Part shown: piece after piece, positions 34,802 through 46,872 of the stretch
Position numbering within the stretch: position 1 is the stretch's first letter
How the letters are laid out: each line of letters starts with the position of its first letter
From: an uncultured Amylibacter sp.
Lineage (GTDB): Bacteria; Pseudomonadota; Alphaproteobacteria; Rhodobacterales; Rhodobacteraceae
Reading direction: 5' to 3'
Length of the DNA stretch: 64,000 bases
NCBI GenBank assembly: GCA_947497475.1
Contig: CANMGS010000005.1
Location: forward strand, 1 to 64,000
Position numbers and translations under genes: made by a program
Notes under the pieces: model-generated
What the model saw: the letters and a program-made list of their open reading frames with translations, nothing else
Database searches by the model: none
Told to the model about the DNA's origin: nothing

Positions 34802-37800
34802 TTAATCCTTAAAAATGTTTAAGTTTTTGTCAGCAGTACCAATTCGGTTTCCTCGCCTGTCAAATACTTTCCATACTCCGCCATTATGTCCATCTATATC
34901 TGGTGTAATAAATCTATTACCTCTTTTAAAGACAGCTTGCCCATGACTATTGAATTTAAAGTTCTTAGTTTTAGTAAAACCCAATTTATTTGCAGCCACT
35001 GTAGCTTCTTTAGTATTCTTAAAAGCAGTACCAGCACGCCGTACATTTAATCCAACCTTTGCAGCTCTTGTGGCTCCTCCACTTGCGACATCCGCGATCA
35101 CTTCAACCGTTTTGGGCGCTGCTTTCCGAGCAATCCCCATCAGTCGCTTAGCTTCAGGTGGACTTGGCCTACAGCATCCAACACCAGGTTCAACGCCCTC
35201 TCCACCAACAAGTATATACTCACCCGAACCACCACTAAGGTTCTTGCTAATATTCTTTAACGAAGTCCTAATCTCAAACGGACTTGTTGAGAACTTGGCG
35301 GGCTTAATCCCTTTCGCAGATGTAATCGCTTTACTAAGCGCATTGCTGATCGTTTGCTCCACAGCACTGACGATCTGATTGGCGGCAAAGCCTGTTACAG
35401 CGCCTATGGCATAGGACTTCGCGAGCCCTATGATGGCATCTTTGATAGAGAGTTTCCCACTGGCTACGCCGACAATCGTTTGGCCGAAGCTGTGTACGGC
35501 AAGGAAGAACCCGACATTGGCAGTAAAGACTGCGATTCCTGCAAAGATTGCGCTGTGGCTGGCAAGGGCTCCGATAAGTGCGCCCAAGAATGCCCCAAAA
35601 AAGTTCCCATTTGGATCGAGTTTGTTGACGGGGTCGTTGAAGCTGTAAGCGTAGCGGTTGGTGCCCACGCCCTCTTCGGTGACCTCGAACCAATCGGGTT
35701 GGATGAACATGCCGAGCTCGGGGTCGTAGTAGCGGGCGTTTAGGTATTGCAGCTCGCTGTCTTCGTCATAGTATTCGCCTAAGAAGCCCTTGGTTTCTTT
35801 GGGAGCATCCAGCCTTTTGTCGGTTTCATCCTCATCCGAGACTTTGCCGTATGGCGCGTAGGCGCGCATGACTTCGAACTGGCCAAAATCATCGGTGATC
35901 GCGACGATGGAACCCAGTTGATCCACATGCATAAACCCGCGTTGGAAAGGATTATCGGCTGGGACGGTCGCATCGTCAACGGCTGGACCGTTGTTCCAGC
36001 GTACATCGCCGATGGGATAGTTCTGGGTGTTTTGCGTTGGTTTTTTCCAATCGCGGATTTCTGACATGCCCGCGTAAACGGTGATGGATTCCTCTGCCGT
36101 GTCTGCATCCTCGATCTTCATCAAGCGTGTGCCTGATGGCCCATAAACATATTCCGTGCGTTTGCCGTTGTGTTCCACAGATAGTGGACGGTTTTCGCCA
36201 TCGTATTCCATAACCTTGCCATGCAGGCCTGTGGTCATATTACCGTTGGCATCGTAGGTGAACGTTTGCCCTTCCACAGAGGATGGTGCATGGCTGTGTG
36301 GCGAATTGCCATTGCTGCCCACCTGTTTTGGGTTGGAATAATTATATGTGCCCAGATGCGAATTGGAACGCATACGTCCAGCCCGATCATAGGTGAAGCT
36401 TTGGTCGAATTGGGTCAGGCCCGCTTTGTTCGTCGCAGTCAGCAAGCGCCCGATGTAATCATATGTATAGTCAAAACTTCCAGCATTCATCGTGCTGTCC
36501 ACAGACAGGACGCGCCCGTTCAATGACCGTGAATAGGTTTTGGTATATGTCTTTGTGCTGAGAGGGTTAGAGATGGTGACATTTTCCAACCACCCACGTG
36601 CGGCATCATAGGTGCGCAGATCGCTGGTTCCGTTGCCATAGATCACTTCTGTGGGATTGCCCCGCAGGTCGTATTTGACGTCTAGGACATCATCGCCGAA
36701 TTTAGCCAAACGGCCCGCAGCATCGTATTTGTAATGCGGTGTCCAAGCCCATTTAAGCGCGCCATTTTCCATGTAGTTGTAAGCTTGTCTTTGTAATGAC
36801 CCATCAAAGTTATAGCGTTGGTGTGTACGGACGAGCGTGACCGCACCAGATGCTCCATCTGTATCTTCTTGAATGTAGTTCAAAGTATTGGTTGGAAGGC
36901 CAAGTCGGCCATAATCTATTCTGGTTCGGTTTAATCCAACAACCTGACAGGTTAACTGCCCAATATTTTGAGAGGATGAGCTGGCGTTATGCGGGCAAAC
37001 ATTTGCAGCCCGATCATGTGAGGTCACAGTGTTTAAACCATCATAGAAATTATAGGTAGCAACAGAGCCCGTGGTTCCATTTGCATTCACAAGACCACCA
37101 GAGACTAATTTACGTGTCGGGCGGTTCAGCTCATCATAGGTAAATTCAATCGTTTGTCCCTTGGCATCGGTTTGTTTGACCAGGTTGTCATTGTCATCAT
37201 ATTCCAGCGTCCAGCGACCCAGGCCTGGGTCTTCTGCTTGGATACGGTTGCCAAACGCATCGTACTCATAGTGGAATAAAATACCTTCTGGGTCGCGCAC
37301 ATCCGTTAGGCGTTGTAAAAGATCGTATTTGTAATTTGTTGCACGACTTGTGGTTGCGCTCGTGGTGACATCGGTATGGTCTTGGTCCGAACGGAGTTGG
37401 CGGACGGTATTACCAAAGTAATCCATTGTTGAGCGCGCCCATTCACAGCGATTGCCATTGGGCCCCAGTTCACATTCAGATGTCGTCATTATCTGACTTG
37501 GCATCCGTATATTGTCCTGCACATCTCCAGTTGCAACAATACGCGGATAAAGCATTGTATTCGTTGCATAAGACACCGACTGGAATGATCCATCCGCATG
37601 GGTCACACGTGTCTGACGCCCCATCGGATCATATCTGTAACTCATGCGTTGATTGCTTGCCGCATCATTATTCAGAGCCTCAGCCCATGTCAGCGGGATA
37701 CTTTCCCAAAGCTTTTGGCCGCGGCGGTCATATTTGGTCAAAAGTACAGAAGCGCCAGAACCCGTTGCTTCAATACCAGACGTGCGGCCAGATACGGCTG

Positions 37801-40800
37801 TTTTATAAGTTTCGCCAAAACCGTTGAAGTATTCGCGTTCAAAGCTTTCTGTTTGACCAAAAGCAGTGGTCGCAATCTCTGTACGGCGCTCTACATACTG
37901 CGCGTTTGGATCACCCAGATTGTGATAGCTGGTGTAAACATCCTGACCTGTTGGACTTGTTGTTTGAACACCCAAACACATGGCATCATAGACATGTGTT
38001 GTCGTTAGATTATTCGCATCTGTCTGGCTTAGTGGTTGTTGGCAAGCTGTATCCCAGGTTGTTGATCCAGAGTGTCCCAATGCGTTGGTTGAGCTGGTTA
38101 AGAATAGGTTCTTGCCCGTCTCATAACTATGCGTCGTAGTGTTCCCCAAAGCATCCGTTTCGGACAAAAGGTTGCCGTATGTATCGTGGGTGTACGTAGA
38201 AGCATTGCGGAAACCAGTACCGCCATCCCAGATACGCATAAGCGATAAGTTACCAAACGATGGCGCAGCATTATAGGAACCATTTCCGTCGTAATTGTAC
38301 AACTCTCCGCTTAAGCGATGTGCATTTGCGGTATCCCCTGACCCCATAAGCTTACGCTTTGGCAAGTTAACAATGTATTTATCAATGTTCGGTTCATACT
38401 CGATTAGTGTCCATGTATTATCATGCGTTGTATCTTCAAATCCACGGTCATAGACAACAGATGGTTCTCCATATTGGTTCCAAGTGTAATCCATCTTAGA
38501 GTTGATCAGATTATTGCCATAACGCATCGTTTTGGTTTCTGACGCTTTAGTAATCCGAATGGGGGCTGCTTCATAACTGCCAGTCACATTCCATGTCGTA
38601 TAGGCACCGCTGTACAAAGTATCGTCGTAATGAACTTCCGTCTTTTCAACCAAGCCAGCATTCTCATAACTGTCATTTAGGTAAGTGGTCTTTTGAACCA
38701 ATGTACCCGTTTCATCATTGGCTGGTGGCAAGGTAATCATCACCTCTTTAAATCCAAGAGGCTTGCGGCGATCGTAATCGTAGCGATCGCCTGAGTATTC
38801 AAAAGTCGTCACACGCGGTTCAGATGTGTTCACACCAGAGGTTACTTTCATCACAACCTGACGCGCAGCAGGCACTTGATTGTTTGGGAATTGCGCGGAA
38901 CTATCATATTCAGCGGAAAGCACATTCCCAGAAGACGTCGTAATCCCCTCTAAGCGGTTTGGGAACCCAACAGAACCGTATTTAATTATAGGGGTTCTTA
39001 CCCCATTGCGAATTTCATCGGTGATTGCAAAATCAACCAAACCATCGCCATCAAAATCACCCGCAGCAATATAACCTTCTATTTGTGCTGATGTTGTCGA
39101 CGATTGAACAAAACCATGTTCAGATGACCCTGTAGACAGCAAAATTTTGAAGGGTGCAGCTGTAGGTCTATGTGTAGAATGTACTACCCCGCCACGACTT
39201 TCAGCACTGATAATGACATCTGCCAAACCATCTGCATTGACATCGCGCAATTGTACAAAGTTATTGGCATAGCTTAGCCCGCTTAGGGTTGTTGTAAAAT
39301 CAACGGTATCTGCCCACTGCACTTCTGAGGCAAAAGTTCCATCGCCGTGACCTAGGCGAACCAGAACTTTCCAGCTATCTGATTTTTTATGAATAACCGC
39401 ATCAGGGATTCCATCTCCGTTCACATCCCCAAACCCAGTAGCCTCTAATGTGTAACCACCTGTGTTAGCCCCACTATCAAGAAACGGCACATTATCCAAA
39501 CTGCGGAACTTAAACCCATTTGGTGTATATTCACGGATACAATAGTGCGGCCCACCACTGTGAGATGAAGACAGTAAAATCTCATCAATACCATCTCCAT
39601 TAACATCAAGAGAGCGGCCGTTCAGATGGTTTACTGACCCAATTGCCGTCGCAGCACAGGTATGATCAAGGCTACCTGAAGGTTCAAAGTTTTGTATTGG
39701 AGCGGGTTTAATCGCGCCAACAGGATCACCTGCGGCATTGTTTGGGTCTGTAACAACATCGAAAAAGAATTTATTCTGACGGCTCGTCGACGTTACATCG
39801 TTTCGCTTAACATGGTACAGTTCCAACTCTGGGTCCGTGTCAAAGTTACCCACGTAATCGATTGCAATATCATGAGTACCGCCAATATGAAGAGCTTCCG
39901 TATCAACGGCAGCACTCGCATCACCAGAAGTACCAGATGTAACCTCATTACCCAAGTGCCAAGTCTCATAACGGGAATTAGAGAATACATTCGTAGAGCG
40001 CTGTGTAAGCACAACTGATTGTGGCATCTCAGGCGTCCATGGTGTCAGCCCTAAAATACGACCAACTGGACTATTATGTGTCGCAGTTAATACAACTGGT
40101 TTAGAAGATGCATCATGCGTAAGATTACGATCTTTGTCGAATTTATAATGTCCAGACTTCTGTTGATAATATTTAGTTACAACACATTGTTGCGGTGGAG
40201 GTACGTAAGGAGCATCGTCTTCAGCCTTTAAATCTATATCGTTTGGTCGCTTGTAAATTTCAGGGAATGGTATTTTCTTACTATCACTACCACCAATTGA
40301 AAAAGCTCCTGATCCAGGTTCTTGACCAGGTGAACACTGTGGAACGCTCTGTTTTCTATACGGAAAACCTACAAGCTCTTCGCGCCCATCACCATTCGTG
40401 TCGACAACTCGCATATCTTTGTGAAAGCTATTGTAGGAGTTAATATTTTGAGAATAAAAACTAGCATTAGTTGATGGATAATAATTCCAGCCTACTGCAT
40501 TTGGGCCTGGATTTGTGGTCAAATCTGGATACGTAACCTCTTCGAGTGCATAATCATCATTTGAATAACTGAACATGGTCGCAGGATAAGACGTAGCACT
40601 GGCAACATTTGGCACACCACCCGCAGCCAACGTAAAGTCACGACCAAACTGTTGGACAGTCTCCAATTTAAACGCTTTTGTTAATCCAGATTGCGTTTGT
40701 GAAAGCTCGTAAGCAGCAATCCTTTGTGCACCGTCTGTCGTATAGACCCAACGCAGCATATGGAAGTTTTGTCCCAGATAACTGGTACCCGTAGAAAAAC

Positions 40801-41947
40801 TATTCGGTGTCGTATTTTCCACATACTTAAAATGAACCGTATAACCTGCGTATTCAATCGTATCAGGACGGCTTGCGTATCCATCATTGCGTGCCTCGCC
40901 AACGGTGCGGCCAAATTCATAATTATACGTCACTGTGTTTGCCGCAGCTTGCGTATCTGTGACAGTATGCAACAGCCATTTACGACGCTTGCGCACGTTA
41001 TTATGAGCGACTACTTCGGCTTCGGTAATCTCAGGTATATACGCAGGATTAGGACCTCCACATTCAGAGCATATCGGAGGTGTGGCTGTTGGGTTACCAT
41101 AATAATTCAAGTACGGTAGTCCAACCGCAGGAGACGCCACAACAGTTTCAACAGGAGCTAAAGCATCGATAGAAGCATAGCGCATCTGCGTACCATTTTT
41201 TTGGTAAATGATGAATGCATTGGTCGCTTCATCCAAAACGATCTTTGTATACGTGTCCTTTAACGTAACAAAATCGCCACCCGCGGCACACCCAACAGGC
41301 GTTCCTGTCGCGATAAAATCAGGGGAATAGTTCCATGATGCGCTGTCCACCCCAGACACTTGAATGGGGCTATTGTCACATTTAAGCAATTCCATCCCAT
41401 CGGCCACAAATATATCACGTCCGTCAAAGCGATCATAGAATGGCGCCCCTAAGCGCGAAGAAACGCGTTCAATTGTAGAGAACCCAGCCAAAGACCAGCC
41501 CGCTCCGACAAAGGCACCATCACCAGCACGGCGGCCCAGATCTGAGTTATAGGAAATTGAAAGGCTTGGTTCTAAACCTCTAAAAGCGGGGACCGAAATT
41601 GGAACCGAGTATTTTAGCTGTCCAGAAGCACTAACGATATCTTGCGCCGTACTTGAGCCCGACAATCCTCCAGCAATACCACCAGCACCGCCGTTGGCCG
41701 CATCCATAGCTGCGGAAACAGATGGCTCTTCAAGGTCATACCCTTCAAGGTCTTCTTTTGTGAGTGTATCGTCTTCAGCTTCTGCGCCTTCCCCAATCTC
41801 TGCATCTTGAGAAGGCTCTTCGCTTGTAAGTTGTGCCTGGTCTATATCTTCTAGAGGCGCGATTTCTGGGGTTGCTTCTTGCGCAAACAGGTTCGTTGTA
41901 AATGTTAAAAGAAATATAACAAATGAAACAAAAAAACGATCACGCAT
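34802..41947 (-). CDS. Rhs/SpvB-TcB-like polymorphic toxin with signal peptide
   Basis: A 2381-residue secreted protein. A Sec signal peptide ([21 protein letters not shown]) is followed by an acidic region, an SpvB-like N-terminal domain, several FG-GAP/VCBS calcium-type segments with DxNGDG cores (around residues 516, 785, 844, 905, 964), then long RHS/YD repeats and the conserved core end with [12 protein letters not shown] and [16 protein letters not shown] near residue 2105. The last ~275 residues are a variable tail; the final part ([33 protein letters not shown]) resembles the Ntox21 type of nuclease toxin. ATG 41947 is chosen because it begins the signal peptide; 42016 is a less likely alternative. 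The immunity-like gene follows. Confidence 0.9.
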   Translation of the reverse strand: MRDRFFVSFVIFLLTFTTNLFAQEATPEIAPLEDIDQAQLTSEEPSQDAEIGEGAEAEDDTLTKEDLEGYDLEEPSVSAAMDAANGGAGGIAGGLSGSSTAQDIVSASGQLKYSVPISVPAFRGLEPSLSISYNSDLGRRAGDGAFVGAGWSLAGFSTIERVSSRLGAPFYDRFDGRDIFVADGMELLKCDNSPIQVSGVDSASWNYSPDFIATGTPVGCAAGGDFVTLKDTYTKIVLDEATNAFIIYQKNGTQMRYASIDALAPVETVVASPAVGLPYLNYYGNPTATPPICSECGGPNPAYIPEITEAEVVAHNNVRKRRKWLLHTVTDTQAAANTVTYNYEFGRTVGEARNDGYASRPDTIEYAGYTVHFKYVENTTPNSFSTGTSYLGQNFHMLRWVYTTDGAQRIAAYELSQTQSGLTKAFKLETVQQFGRDFTLAAGGVPNVASATSYPATMFSYSNDDYALEEVTYPDLTTNPGPNAVGWNYYPSTNASFYSQNINSYNSFHKDMRVVDTNGDGREELVGFPYRKQSVPQCSPGQEPGSGAFSIGGSDSKKIPFPEIYKRPNDIDLKAEDDAPYVPPPQQCVVTKYYQQKSGHYKFDKDRNLTHDASSKPVVLTATHNSPVGRILGLTPWTPEMPQSVVLTQRSTNVFSNSRYETWHLGNEVTSGTSGDASAAVDTEALHIGGTHDIAIDYVGNFDTDPELELYHVKRNDVTSTSRQNKFFFDVVTDPNNAAGDPVGAIKPAPIQNFEPSGSLDHTCAATAIGSVNHLNGRSLDVNGDGIDEILLSSSHSGGPHYCIREYTPNGFKFRSLDNVPFLDSGANTGGYTLEATGFGDVNGDGIPDAVIHKKSDSWKVLVRLGHGDGTFASEVQWADTVDFTTTLSGLSYANNFVQLRDVNADGLADVIISAESRGGVVHSTHRPTAAPFKILLSTGSSEHGFVQSSTTSAQIEGYIAAGDFDGDGLVDFAITDEIRNGVRTPIIKYGSVGFPNRLEGITTSSGNVLSAEYDSSAQFPNNQVPAARQVVMKVTSGVNTSEPRVTTFEYSGDRYDYDRRKPLGFKEVMITLPPANDETGTLVQKTTYLNDSYENAGLVEKTEVHYDDTLYSGAYTTWNVTGSYEAAPIRITKASETKTMRYGNNLINSKMDYTWNQYGEPSVVYDRGFEDTTHDNTWTLIEYEPNIDKYIVNLPKRKLMGSGDTANAHRLSGELYNYDGNGSYNAAPSFGNLSLMRIWDGGTGFRNASTYTHDTYGNLLSETDALGNTTTHSYETGKNLFLTSSTNALGHSGSTTWDTACQQPLSQTDANNLTTTHVYDAMCLGVQTTSPTGQDVYTSYHNLGDPNAQYVERRTEIATTAFGQTESFEREYFNGFGETYKTAVSGRTSGIEATGSGASVLLTKYDRRGQKLWESIPLTWAEALNNDAASNQRMSYRYDPMGRQTRVTHADGSFQSVSYATNTMLYPRIVATGDVQDNIRMPSQIMTTSECELGPNGNRCEWARSTMDYFGNTVRQLRSDQDHTDVTTSATTSRATNYKYDLLQRLTDVRDPEGILFHYEYDAFGNRIQAEDPGLGRWTLEYDDNDNLVKQTDAKGQTIEFTYDELNRPTRKLVSGGLVNANGTTGSVATYNFYDGLNTVTSHDRAANVCPHNASSSSQNIGQLTCQVVGLNRTRIDYGRLGLPTNTLNYIQEDTDGASGAVTLVRTHQRYNFDGSLQRQAYNYMENGALKWAWTPHYKYDAAGRLAKFGDDVLDVKYDLRGNPTEVIYGNGTSDLRTYDAARGWLENVTISNPLSTKTYTKTYSRSLNGRVLSVDSTMNAGSFDYTYDYIGRLLTATNKAGLTQFDQSFTYDRAGRMRSNSHLGTYNYSNPKQVGSNGNSPHSHAPSSVEGQTFTYDANGNMTTGLHGKVMEYDGENRPLSVEHNGKRTEYVYGPSGTRLMKIEDADTAEESITVYAGMSEIRDWKKPTQNTQNYPIGDVRWNNGPAVDDATVPADNPFQRGFMHVDQLGSIVAITDDFGQFEVMRAYAPYGKVSDEDETDKRLDAPKETKGFLGEYYDEDSELQYLNARYYDPELGMFIQPDWFEVTEEGVGTNRYAYSFNDPVNKLDPNGNFFGAFLGALIGALASHSAIFAGIAVFTANVGFFLAVHSFGQTIVGVASGKLSIKDAIIGLAKSYAIGAVTGFAANQIVSAVEQTISNALSKAITSAKGIKPAKFSTSPFEIRTSLKNISKNLSGGSGEYILVGGEGVEPGVGCCRPSPPEAKRLMGIARKAAPKTVEVIADVASGGATRAAKVGLNVRRAGTAFKNTKEATVAANKLGFTKTKNFKFNSHGQAVFKRGNRFITPDIDGHNGGVWKVFDRRGNRIGTADKNLNIFKD

Positions 41948-42146
41948 AAGAAATCCCCAATAAAAATATGTAAAATAAAAAATAATCAAAATATCGTTAC
42001 TATAGCCAGATAACAATTATTTAGCATAATCTGTCAATTCAAAAATTAACCAATAATAAAATTTAGCTTATTTTTCGGAGGCAATCGAGTAACACCATGC
42101 ACCTTTACCTTTATGTGCATTACGTCAATTTGGTTTAGCAAATTAC

Positions 42147-42356
42147 CTAACTGAAATAGCGAATATACAATTGATTTGAGCCTTGTTGAAGTTTCAGCAT
42201 CGACTTGAAACAGGATCCACCTGCCCTCACTAGATCGCGAAATGTCTGACTGCGATTTTTAAAACCGTATTCTTTTGCGATCCTTGCTAAAACTTCAACT
42301 TCTTCACGTGACACGCGGAAAGCTACGTGTATTCCGCTTTTTGCGACCGAGAACAT
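42147..42356 (-). CDS. Small ribbon-helix-helix-like protein
   Basis: A 69-residue protein. The segment HVAFRVSREEVEVLARIAKEYGFKNRSQTFRDLVRAG fits the ribbon-helix-helix pattern of CopG/ParD or plasmid mobilisation proteins (strand, then two helices). ATG 42356 is chosen since it begins close to the strand. No toxin or relaxase partner is adjacent. The gene lies between the Rhs toxin and the metal transporter and may be a small regulator. Confidence 0.45.
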   Translation of the reverse strand: MFSVAKSGIHVAFRVSREEVEVLARIAKEYGFKNRSQTFRDLVRAGGSCFKSMLKLQQGSNQLYIRYFS

Positions 42357-42461
42357 ACTCCAGTAATACAAGCTATAATAAGTTTGTAATACAGTACATA
42401 TATCCAGCTATAGGATTCACTAACCAATCCACTGCTAATTTAGATTTGACAATAAAGTATA

Positions 42462-43277
42462 TTAAACAGATTGCTTCGTTGCCTGTTTCACAAAGCTAAT
42501 TATAAATATGATCGTTAGAATAAGAATGATCGTTGGTGCAGGCGCACTGTCTATGAAAAAGCTTAGATAAATTCCCGCTGTTCCAGAAAATAAAGTCACA
42601 AGGACCGCGATCAGCAGCATCTTTTCAAAACGCTTTGTTAACAGGAATGCAATAGCACCGGGGGCGATCAACAACCCAATTGCTAAAATAATTCCAACAG
42701 CCTTAAGCGTTGCAACGATGGTTAAGGACAAGATTGCAAGCAACCCATAGTGCAGCAAATTAACAGACAACCCTGTAGCTTTGGCTTGGGCTGGATCAAA
42801 TGAATGCAGCAATAAATCGCGACGCTTCAAAATTACGACCACAGCAACAAACAACGCAATCAATCCTGTCGTTAAAATATCATTGGTTGTCACACCCAGC
42901 ATGTTTCCGAATAGAATATGATCCAGATGCACATCTGTATTCACCTTAGTATACATCACGATACCCAAACCAAACATGCCCGAAAACACCACGCCCATAA
43001 CAGTGTCCTGTTTCACACGGCTATTTTCTTTCAAAAAACCCGTAGCTAAAGCACAAATCATACCTGCGAAAAAGGCACCGATGATCAATGGAATATTGAT
43101 GATATAGGCTAACACAACACCTGGTAAAACAGCATGGCTGATAGCATCGCCCATCAAAGACCACCCCTTAAGAACCAGATAGCAAGACAGCAGCGCCGTT
43201 GGCACAGCAATTATTGCTGTCATGATAAAGGCGTTGATCATAAAACTGAATTGAAAGGGTAAAAGCAATTCGTCCAT
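42462..43277 (-). CDS. sitD: Metal ABC transporter permease, SitD-like
   Basis: A 271-residue inner-membrane permease of the manganese/zinc ABC-3 family with about eight hydrophobic segments. Shared features with the next gene are YLVLKGWSLMGDAISHAVLPGVVLAY at the N-terminal end and VNLLHYGLLAILSLTIVATLKAVG, the family loop. It starts exactly where sitC stops (one-base overlap). It is the last gene of the four-gene unit. Confidence 0.9.
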   Translation of the reverse strand: MDELLLPFQFSFMINAFIMTAIIAVPTALLSCYLVLKGWSLMGDAISHAVLPGVVLAYIINIPLIIGAFFAGMICALATGFLKENSRVKQDTVMGVVFSGMFGLGIVMYTKVNTDVHLDHILFGNMLGVTTNDILTTGLIALFVAVVVILKRRDLLLHSFDPAQAKATGLSVNLLHYGLLAILSLTIVATLKAVGIILAIGLLIAPGAIAFLLTKRFEKMLLIAVLVTLFSGTAGIYLSFFIDSAPAPTIILILTIIFIISFVKQATKQSV

Positions 43278-44137
43278 CAGATACCCTCGTTAAGTGCCGC
43301 GGCAGATCTTTGACGGGCGGCAATATACCCATGTTTAGGTGCAAAAAAGAAGGCGGCTAAAAACAGGAGTGTTTGCAGACAAACGATAATTCCGCCTGTT
43401 GCGCCATCTAAAAAGAAACTTGCATAAGCGCCAACAAAGCTGGTGATTGATCCAATTGCAACGCTGACCATCAAGAGGCGTGGGAACCGATCTGTTAGCA
43501 AATAGGCTGTCGCACCTGGTGTTACGACCATCGCGATAACAAGAAATGCACCCACTGTTTGCAATGCAGCAACACAAGATGCAGATAAAAGCATGAAAAA
43601 CAAAACCTTTAAGCGATCTGGGTTGATGCCGATAGAACGTGCATGACTTTCATCAAAAAACGCAACCATCAGATCTTTCCATTTAAGCAGTAAAATCGTC
43701 AATGAGACAAAACCAATAATGGCCAATTGCAGCGTGTCAGACGGTGTGATCGCTAGAATATTGCCCAATGTAATGGTTTGAATATCGACTGATGTTGGCG
43801 ATACGGACGCCATAAACAATCCTAGGCCGAAAAATGATGTAAAGATCAGCCCAATGATTGCATCTTCTTTCAAACCCGAACGTTGGTTCAAAAACAACAT
43901 AGCGCCAGCCGCCAACCCACCAGCAGCAAATGCGCCCAATGCAAAGGGCAAACCCAACATATATGCGCCTGCAACACCTGGTACGATCGAATGGCTCAAT
44001 GCATCGCCAATCAAAGACCAGCCTTTCAACATCAGATAGGCGGACAAGAATGCACAAACCCCACCCACCAATGCGCTGACCCACATTGCATTGGTCATAT
44101 AGCCATAGCTAAAGGGTAGAAGGATTGTGTCGATCAC
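43277..44137 (-). CDS. sitC: Metal ABC transporter permease, SitC-like
   Basis: A 286-residue ABC-3 family permease, a paralogue of the gene at 42462: [29 protein letters not shown] is the shared N-terminal signature. It forms the heterodimeric channel for Mn2+ or Fe2+ with SitD. Its start overlaps the ATPase stop by four bases. Confidence 0.9.
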   Translation of the reverse strand: MIDTILLPFSYGYMTNAMWVSALVGGVCAFLSAYLMLKGWSLIGDALSHSIVPGVAGAYMLGLPFALGAFAAGGLAAGAMLFLNQRSGLKEDAIIGLIFTSFFGLGLFMASVSPTSVDIQTITLGNILAITPSDTLQLAIIGFVSLTILLLKWKDLMVAFFDESHARSIGINPDRLKVLFFMLLSASCVAALQTVGAFLVIAMVVTPGATAYLLTDRFPRLLMVSVAIGSITSFVGAYASFFLDGATGGIIVCLQTLLFLAAFFFAPKHGYIAARQRSAAALNEGI

Positions 44138-45006
44138 TCTGCGCCCTTCCCTTTGCTGCCTTTTGGTTTGTCATCATACAAAACAAACGGACGTTCATCA
44201 TCGGTGAGAACAGTAACTTGACGTGTATCGTCATCATCATGCAGATCTTTGCCTGTCAAAACAAAGTGACGTAGAACACCACCAAAAGCTTCTTCGAGGT
44301 TAGATTGGGTAAAGGTTTCCTGTGTCGGGCCATAAGCCAGAACGGTGCCTTTCACCAAAACAGTGCGATCACAAAATTCTGGTACGGACCCAAGGTTGTG
44401 GGTTGCAACCAATATAACCCTGCCCTCGTCACGCATTTCGCGGAGTAGCTCAATGATTGCATCTTCTGTTTTTACATCCACACCCGTAAAAGGTTCGTCC
44501 AACAAAATGACTTTGCCTTCTTGTGCCAATGCTCGGGCCAAGAAAACGCGTTTACGTTGACCACCTGACAGCTCGCCAATTTGGCGGTGTCTAAAATCAA
44601 TCATACCAACACGTGTTAGGGCATCGGTTACTGCTTCATGATCTATTTTGCGCGGTATACGCATGAAATTCATATGACCATAGCGACCCATCATGACCAC
44701 ATCTTCGACCAAAACGGGAAATGACCAATCAACCTCTTCAGCTTGGGGCACATAGGCAACTATATTCTTTTTCAACGCCTCCTTTACAGGCATATCCAAA
44801 ATAGAAATGTCACCCTGAGATGCAGGGACAAACCCCATTAGCGCCTTAAATAGGGTCGACTTCCCTGCCCCATTTACACCCACCAAAGCCGTGATTGTTC
44901 CGCTTGGAATTTCAAAGCTTGCCTCACGCAATGCCGTGTGACCATTTTTATAGGTCACCGTTACATTGCGTGCGCGAATACCAAAGCTTGGGTTGTGATC
45001 TAACAT
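44134..45006 (-). CDS. sitB: Metal ABC transporter ATP-binding protein, SitB-like
   Basis: A 290-residue ABC ATPase. Walker A is [11 protein letters not shown] (about residue 43), the signature is LSGGQRKRV, and Walker B is [12 protein letters not shown]; the H-loop is VATHN. It energises the two permeases. It lies 6 bases after the binding protein stop and overlaps sitC. The C-terminus has an acidic and lysine-rich extension after the ATPase core. Confidence 0.93.
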   Translation of the reverse strand: MLDHNPSFGIRARNVTVTYKNGHTALREASFEIPSGTITALVGVNGAGKSTLFKALMGFVPASQGDISILDMPVKEALKKNIVAYVPQAEEVDWSFPVLVEDVVMMGRYGHMNFMRIPRKIDHEAVTDALTRVGMIDFRHRQIGELSGGQRKRVFLARALAQEGKVILLDEPFTGVDVKTEDAIIELLREMRDEGRVILVATHNLGSVPEFCDRTVLVKGTVLAYGPTQETFTQSNLEEAFGGVLRHFVLTGKDLHDDDDTRQVTVLTDDERPFVLYDDKPKGSKGKGAE

Positions 45007-45012
45007 ATGACC

Positions 45013-45921
45013 CTACTGTGTTGCTGTCGTTAGTGCGGTTGCAATTGTTTCAGACGTAATGCGAAGCAGATCAAGGTATGTTGGTACAGGACCATCCGCA
45101 GTTGTCAAAGAGTCTACATATAAAATCCCGCCAAAGGCAGCACCAGTTTCACGCGCAACCTGTTTTGCAGGATCGCTGCTGACTGTGCTTTCACAAAATA
45201 CAGCTGGAATTTTATGTTCGCGCACACCATCGATCACTTTGCGAACCTGTTGTGGTGTACCCGTTTGATCTGCATTCATCGGCCACAAATAAAGCTCTTT
45301 CATCTGGAAATCACGTACAAGATAACTGAAAGCACCTTCGCACGATGCCAACCAACGCTTTTCTTCAGGAATGCTTAAAACAGCTTCACGCAGCGGAGCA
45401 ATCTGTGCCGTCAATTTCGCTTTATAAGCATCGGCATTCGCACGATAAACATCCGCATTCTTTGGATCCTGTTCTACAAAAGCCTTTTGGATATTATCTA
45501 TATAAATATGCGCATTATCCAAGGACATCCATGCATGTGGGTTGGGCTTCCCGTTGTACGAACCCTCTGTAATGCTCATAGGTTCAATGCCCTCTGTTAG
45601 TGTCGCACTTGGAACATCCCGAAGATTGGAAAAGAATTGTTCAAACCAAAGTTCTAAATTCATACCATTCCATAGGATCAGATCGGCATCTTGCGCACGC
45701 AAAATATCGCGCGGTGTCGGAGAATAACCATGGATTTCCGCACCTGGCTTTGTAATAGATTCCACCACTGCTGCTTCACCCGCAACATTTGCAGCCATGT
45801 CAGCAATAACTGTGAATGTTGTAATGACTTTCAATTTGTCCTCGGCATTAACTGTTGACGGTACTGTAAGCGCAATAAATGCAGCGAAACTGTAAGTGAT
45901 AAACGTTTTGATGAGCGACAT
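45013..45921 (-). CDS. sitA: Periplasmic metal-binding protein, SitA-like
   Basis: A 302-residue cluster A-I substrate-binding protein for manganese (or iron/zinc). The signal peptide ends at VNA-E near residue 27. Metal-binding features are AEIHGYSPTPRD (first His), LILWNGMNLELWFEQFF, NPHAWMSL (second His), with FCESTVSSDPAKQVARETGA and YVDSLTTADGPVPTYLDLL providing the carboxylates. The AEIHGYSPTPRD form is typical of SitA. ATG 45921 follows AAGGA. An upstream dyad (45957-46000) is a good metalloregulator site. Confidence 0.9.
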   Translation of the reverse strand: MSLIKTFITYSFAAFIALTVPSTVNAEDKLKVITTFTVIADMAANVAGEAAVVESITKPGAEIHGYSPTPRDILRAQDADLILWNGMNLELWFEQFFSNLRDVPSATLTEGIEPMSITEGSYNGKPNPHAWMSLDNAHIYIDNIQKAFVEQDPKNADVYRANADAYKAKLTAQIAPLREAVLSIPEEKRWLASCEGAFSYLVRDFQMKELYLWPMNADQTGTPQQVRKVIDGVREHKIPAVFCESTVSSDPAKQVARETGAAFGGILYVDSLTTADGPVPTYLDLLRITSETIATALTTATQ

Positions 45922-45956
45922 AGTGAGTCCTTGTGTTGCATGACAGATTCTGCATA

Positions 45957-46000
45957 TGAGAATTACTCGCAACTGTAAAGTCAATTGCGAACGGTTCTCA
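45957..46000. promoter_or_regulatory. Large dyad upstream of sitA, probable metalloregulator operator
   Basis: TGAGAATTACTCGCAACT (45957-45974) and the inverted near-copy AATTGCGAACGGTTCTCA (45983-46000) face each other, with TGAGAA and CGCAA blocks matched in both arms. Each arm also contains an imperfect TGMGAAT-type dyad. Fur/Mur family sites of alphaproteobacteria are of this kind. A TTGACT -35-like hexamer on the minus strand lies within the dyad (45983-45978). Confidence 0.6.
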
Positions 46001-46173
46001 AAAAGGTGTAGAGCCTGTAAAGTACAGGCATTACAAATTAATACGCCACGCTTAAATAAATATAGAGATTGGTACATTTACCCTTTTCAATACCAATAAC
46101 ATCCCTAAATTACACACAGGCAGTACGAGTGGCGTAACGATCGCAAAGCCTTTTATAAAAAGGAATTTTACAG

Positions 46174-46869
46174 GTGGTAAAAACAAAAGAAGCAACAGAC
46201 TTCGCAGATAAATATTTTGAGCGTCCTCTTCCCTATCCCAAAAGAGGGTATCCAAATGGCTGGATGTCCCCTGATGATCTGACAGTCATTTTTAATGCAT
46301 CATACATGAACGATGGGCCAATATTAGAGGTCGGCCCATTTGTTGGCCGCTCAACAGCAGCAATCGCATATGGTTTACGCGACAGAAGACGCACAGGCCA
46401 ATCCGTGAATTTGTTCGATACGCTTGACCTTGGCATAACCAGCGCCAAAGAGTGGCAACAAAAACTTCTTGAGCCGTTTGATGTTTCGCGACACGAAGGC
46501 CAAGTTGCCTCTGCTATCTATCACCCAGGCGGATCAATCGCCGTTCTTATTAAAAATATTAAAGAACTCAACCTTTTGCCATTTGTCACAAACTTCATCC
46601 GAGGCGACCTTGTCACCTGCCCTTTGGCTAGAAAATATAAAATGATTTTCTGTGACACCACACACGACGATCGTGAAGTGCATCGTCATCTACCAGTTCT
46701 GGCTGAATATGCCGCCCCTGGGTGTGTGTTCGTATTCGATGACGTTATTACTGACCAGCGCCAAGATTTGATCTGTAGTTATCTGGACGTTAAGAATGCC
46801 TTTCGCACCAATGTGCGTTTTCCAGACCCAGCAAGTTACTGTAAAGTAATGGTTGTAGAGACGAATTAA
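46174..46869 (+). CDS. Class I SAM-dependent methyltransferase-like protein
   Basis: A 231-residue protein with the class I SAM fold. Motif I is ILEVGPFVGRSTAAIAYGL (residues ~50-68), followed by a DTLDLG acidic segment and MIFCDTTHDDREVHRHLPVL, then FVFDDV. This order is typical of the Methyltransf_24 group acting on small molecules or sugars. The GTG start at 46174 follows AAAAGGAA. It is divergent from sitA and convergent with a sulfotransferase, so a sugar or polysaccharide target is possible but not shown. Confidence 0.78.
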   Translation: MVKTKEATDFADKYFERPLPYPKRGYPNGWMSPDDLTVIFNASYMNDGPILEVGPFVGRSTAAIAYGLRDRRRTGQSVNLFDTLDLGITSAKEWQQKLLEPFDVSRHEGQVASAIYHPGGSIAVLIKNIKELNLLPFVTNFIRGDLVTCPLARKYKMIFCDTTHDDREVHRHLPVLAEYAAPGCVFVFDDVITDQRQDLICSYLDVKNAFRTNVRFPDPASYCKVMVVETN

Positions 46870-46872
46870 CCG

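Noticed and set aside
34950-41119. Many medium-length frames antisense or out of frame in the Rhs gene
   Set aside because: They are shadows of the Rhs reading frame, which is continuous over 2381 codons with family motifs throughout.
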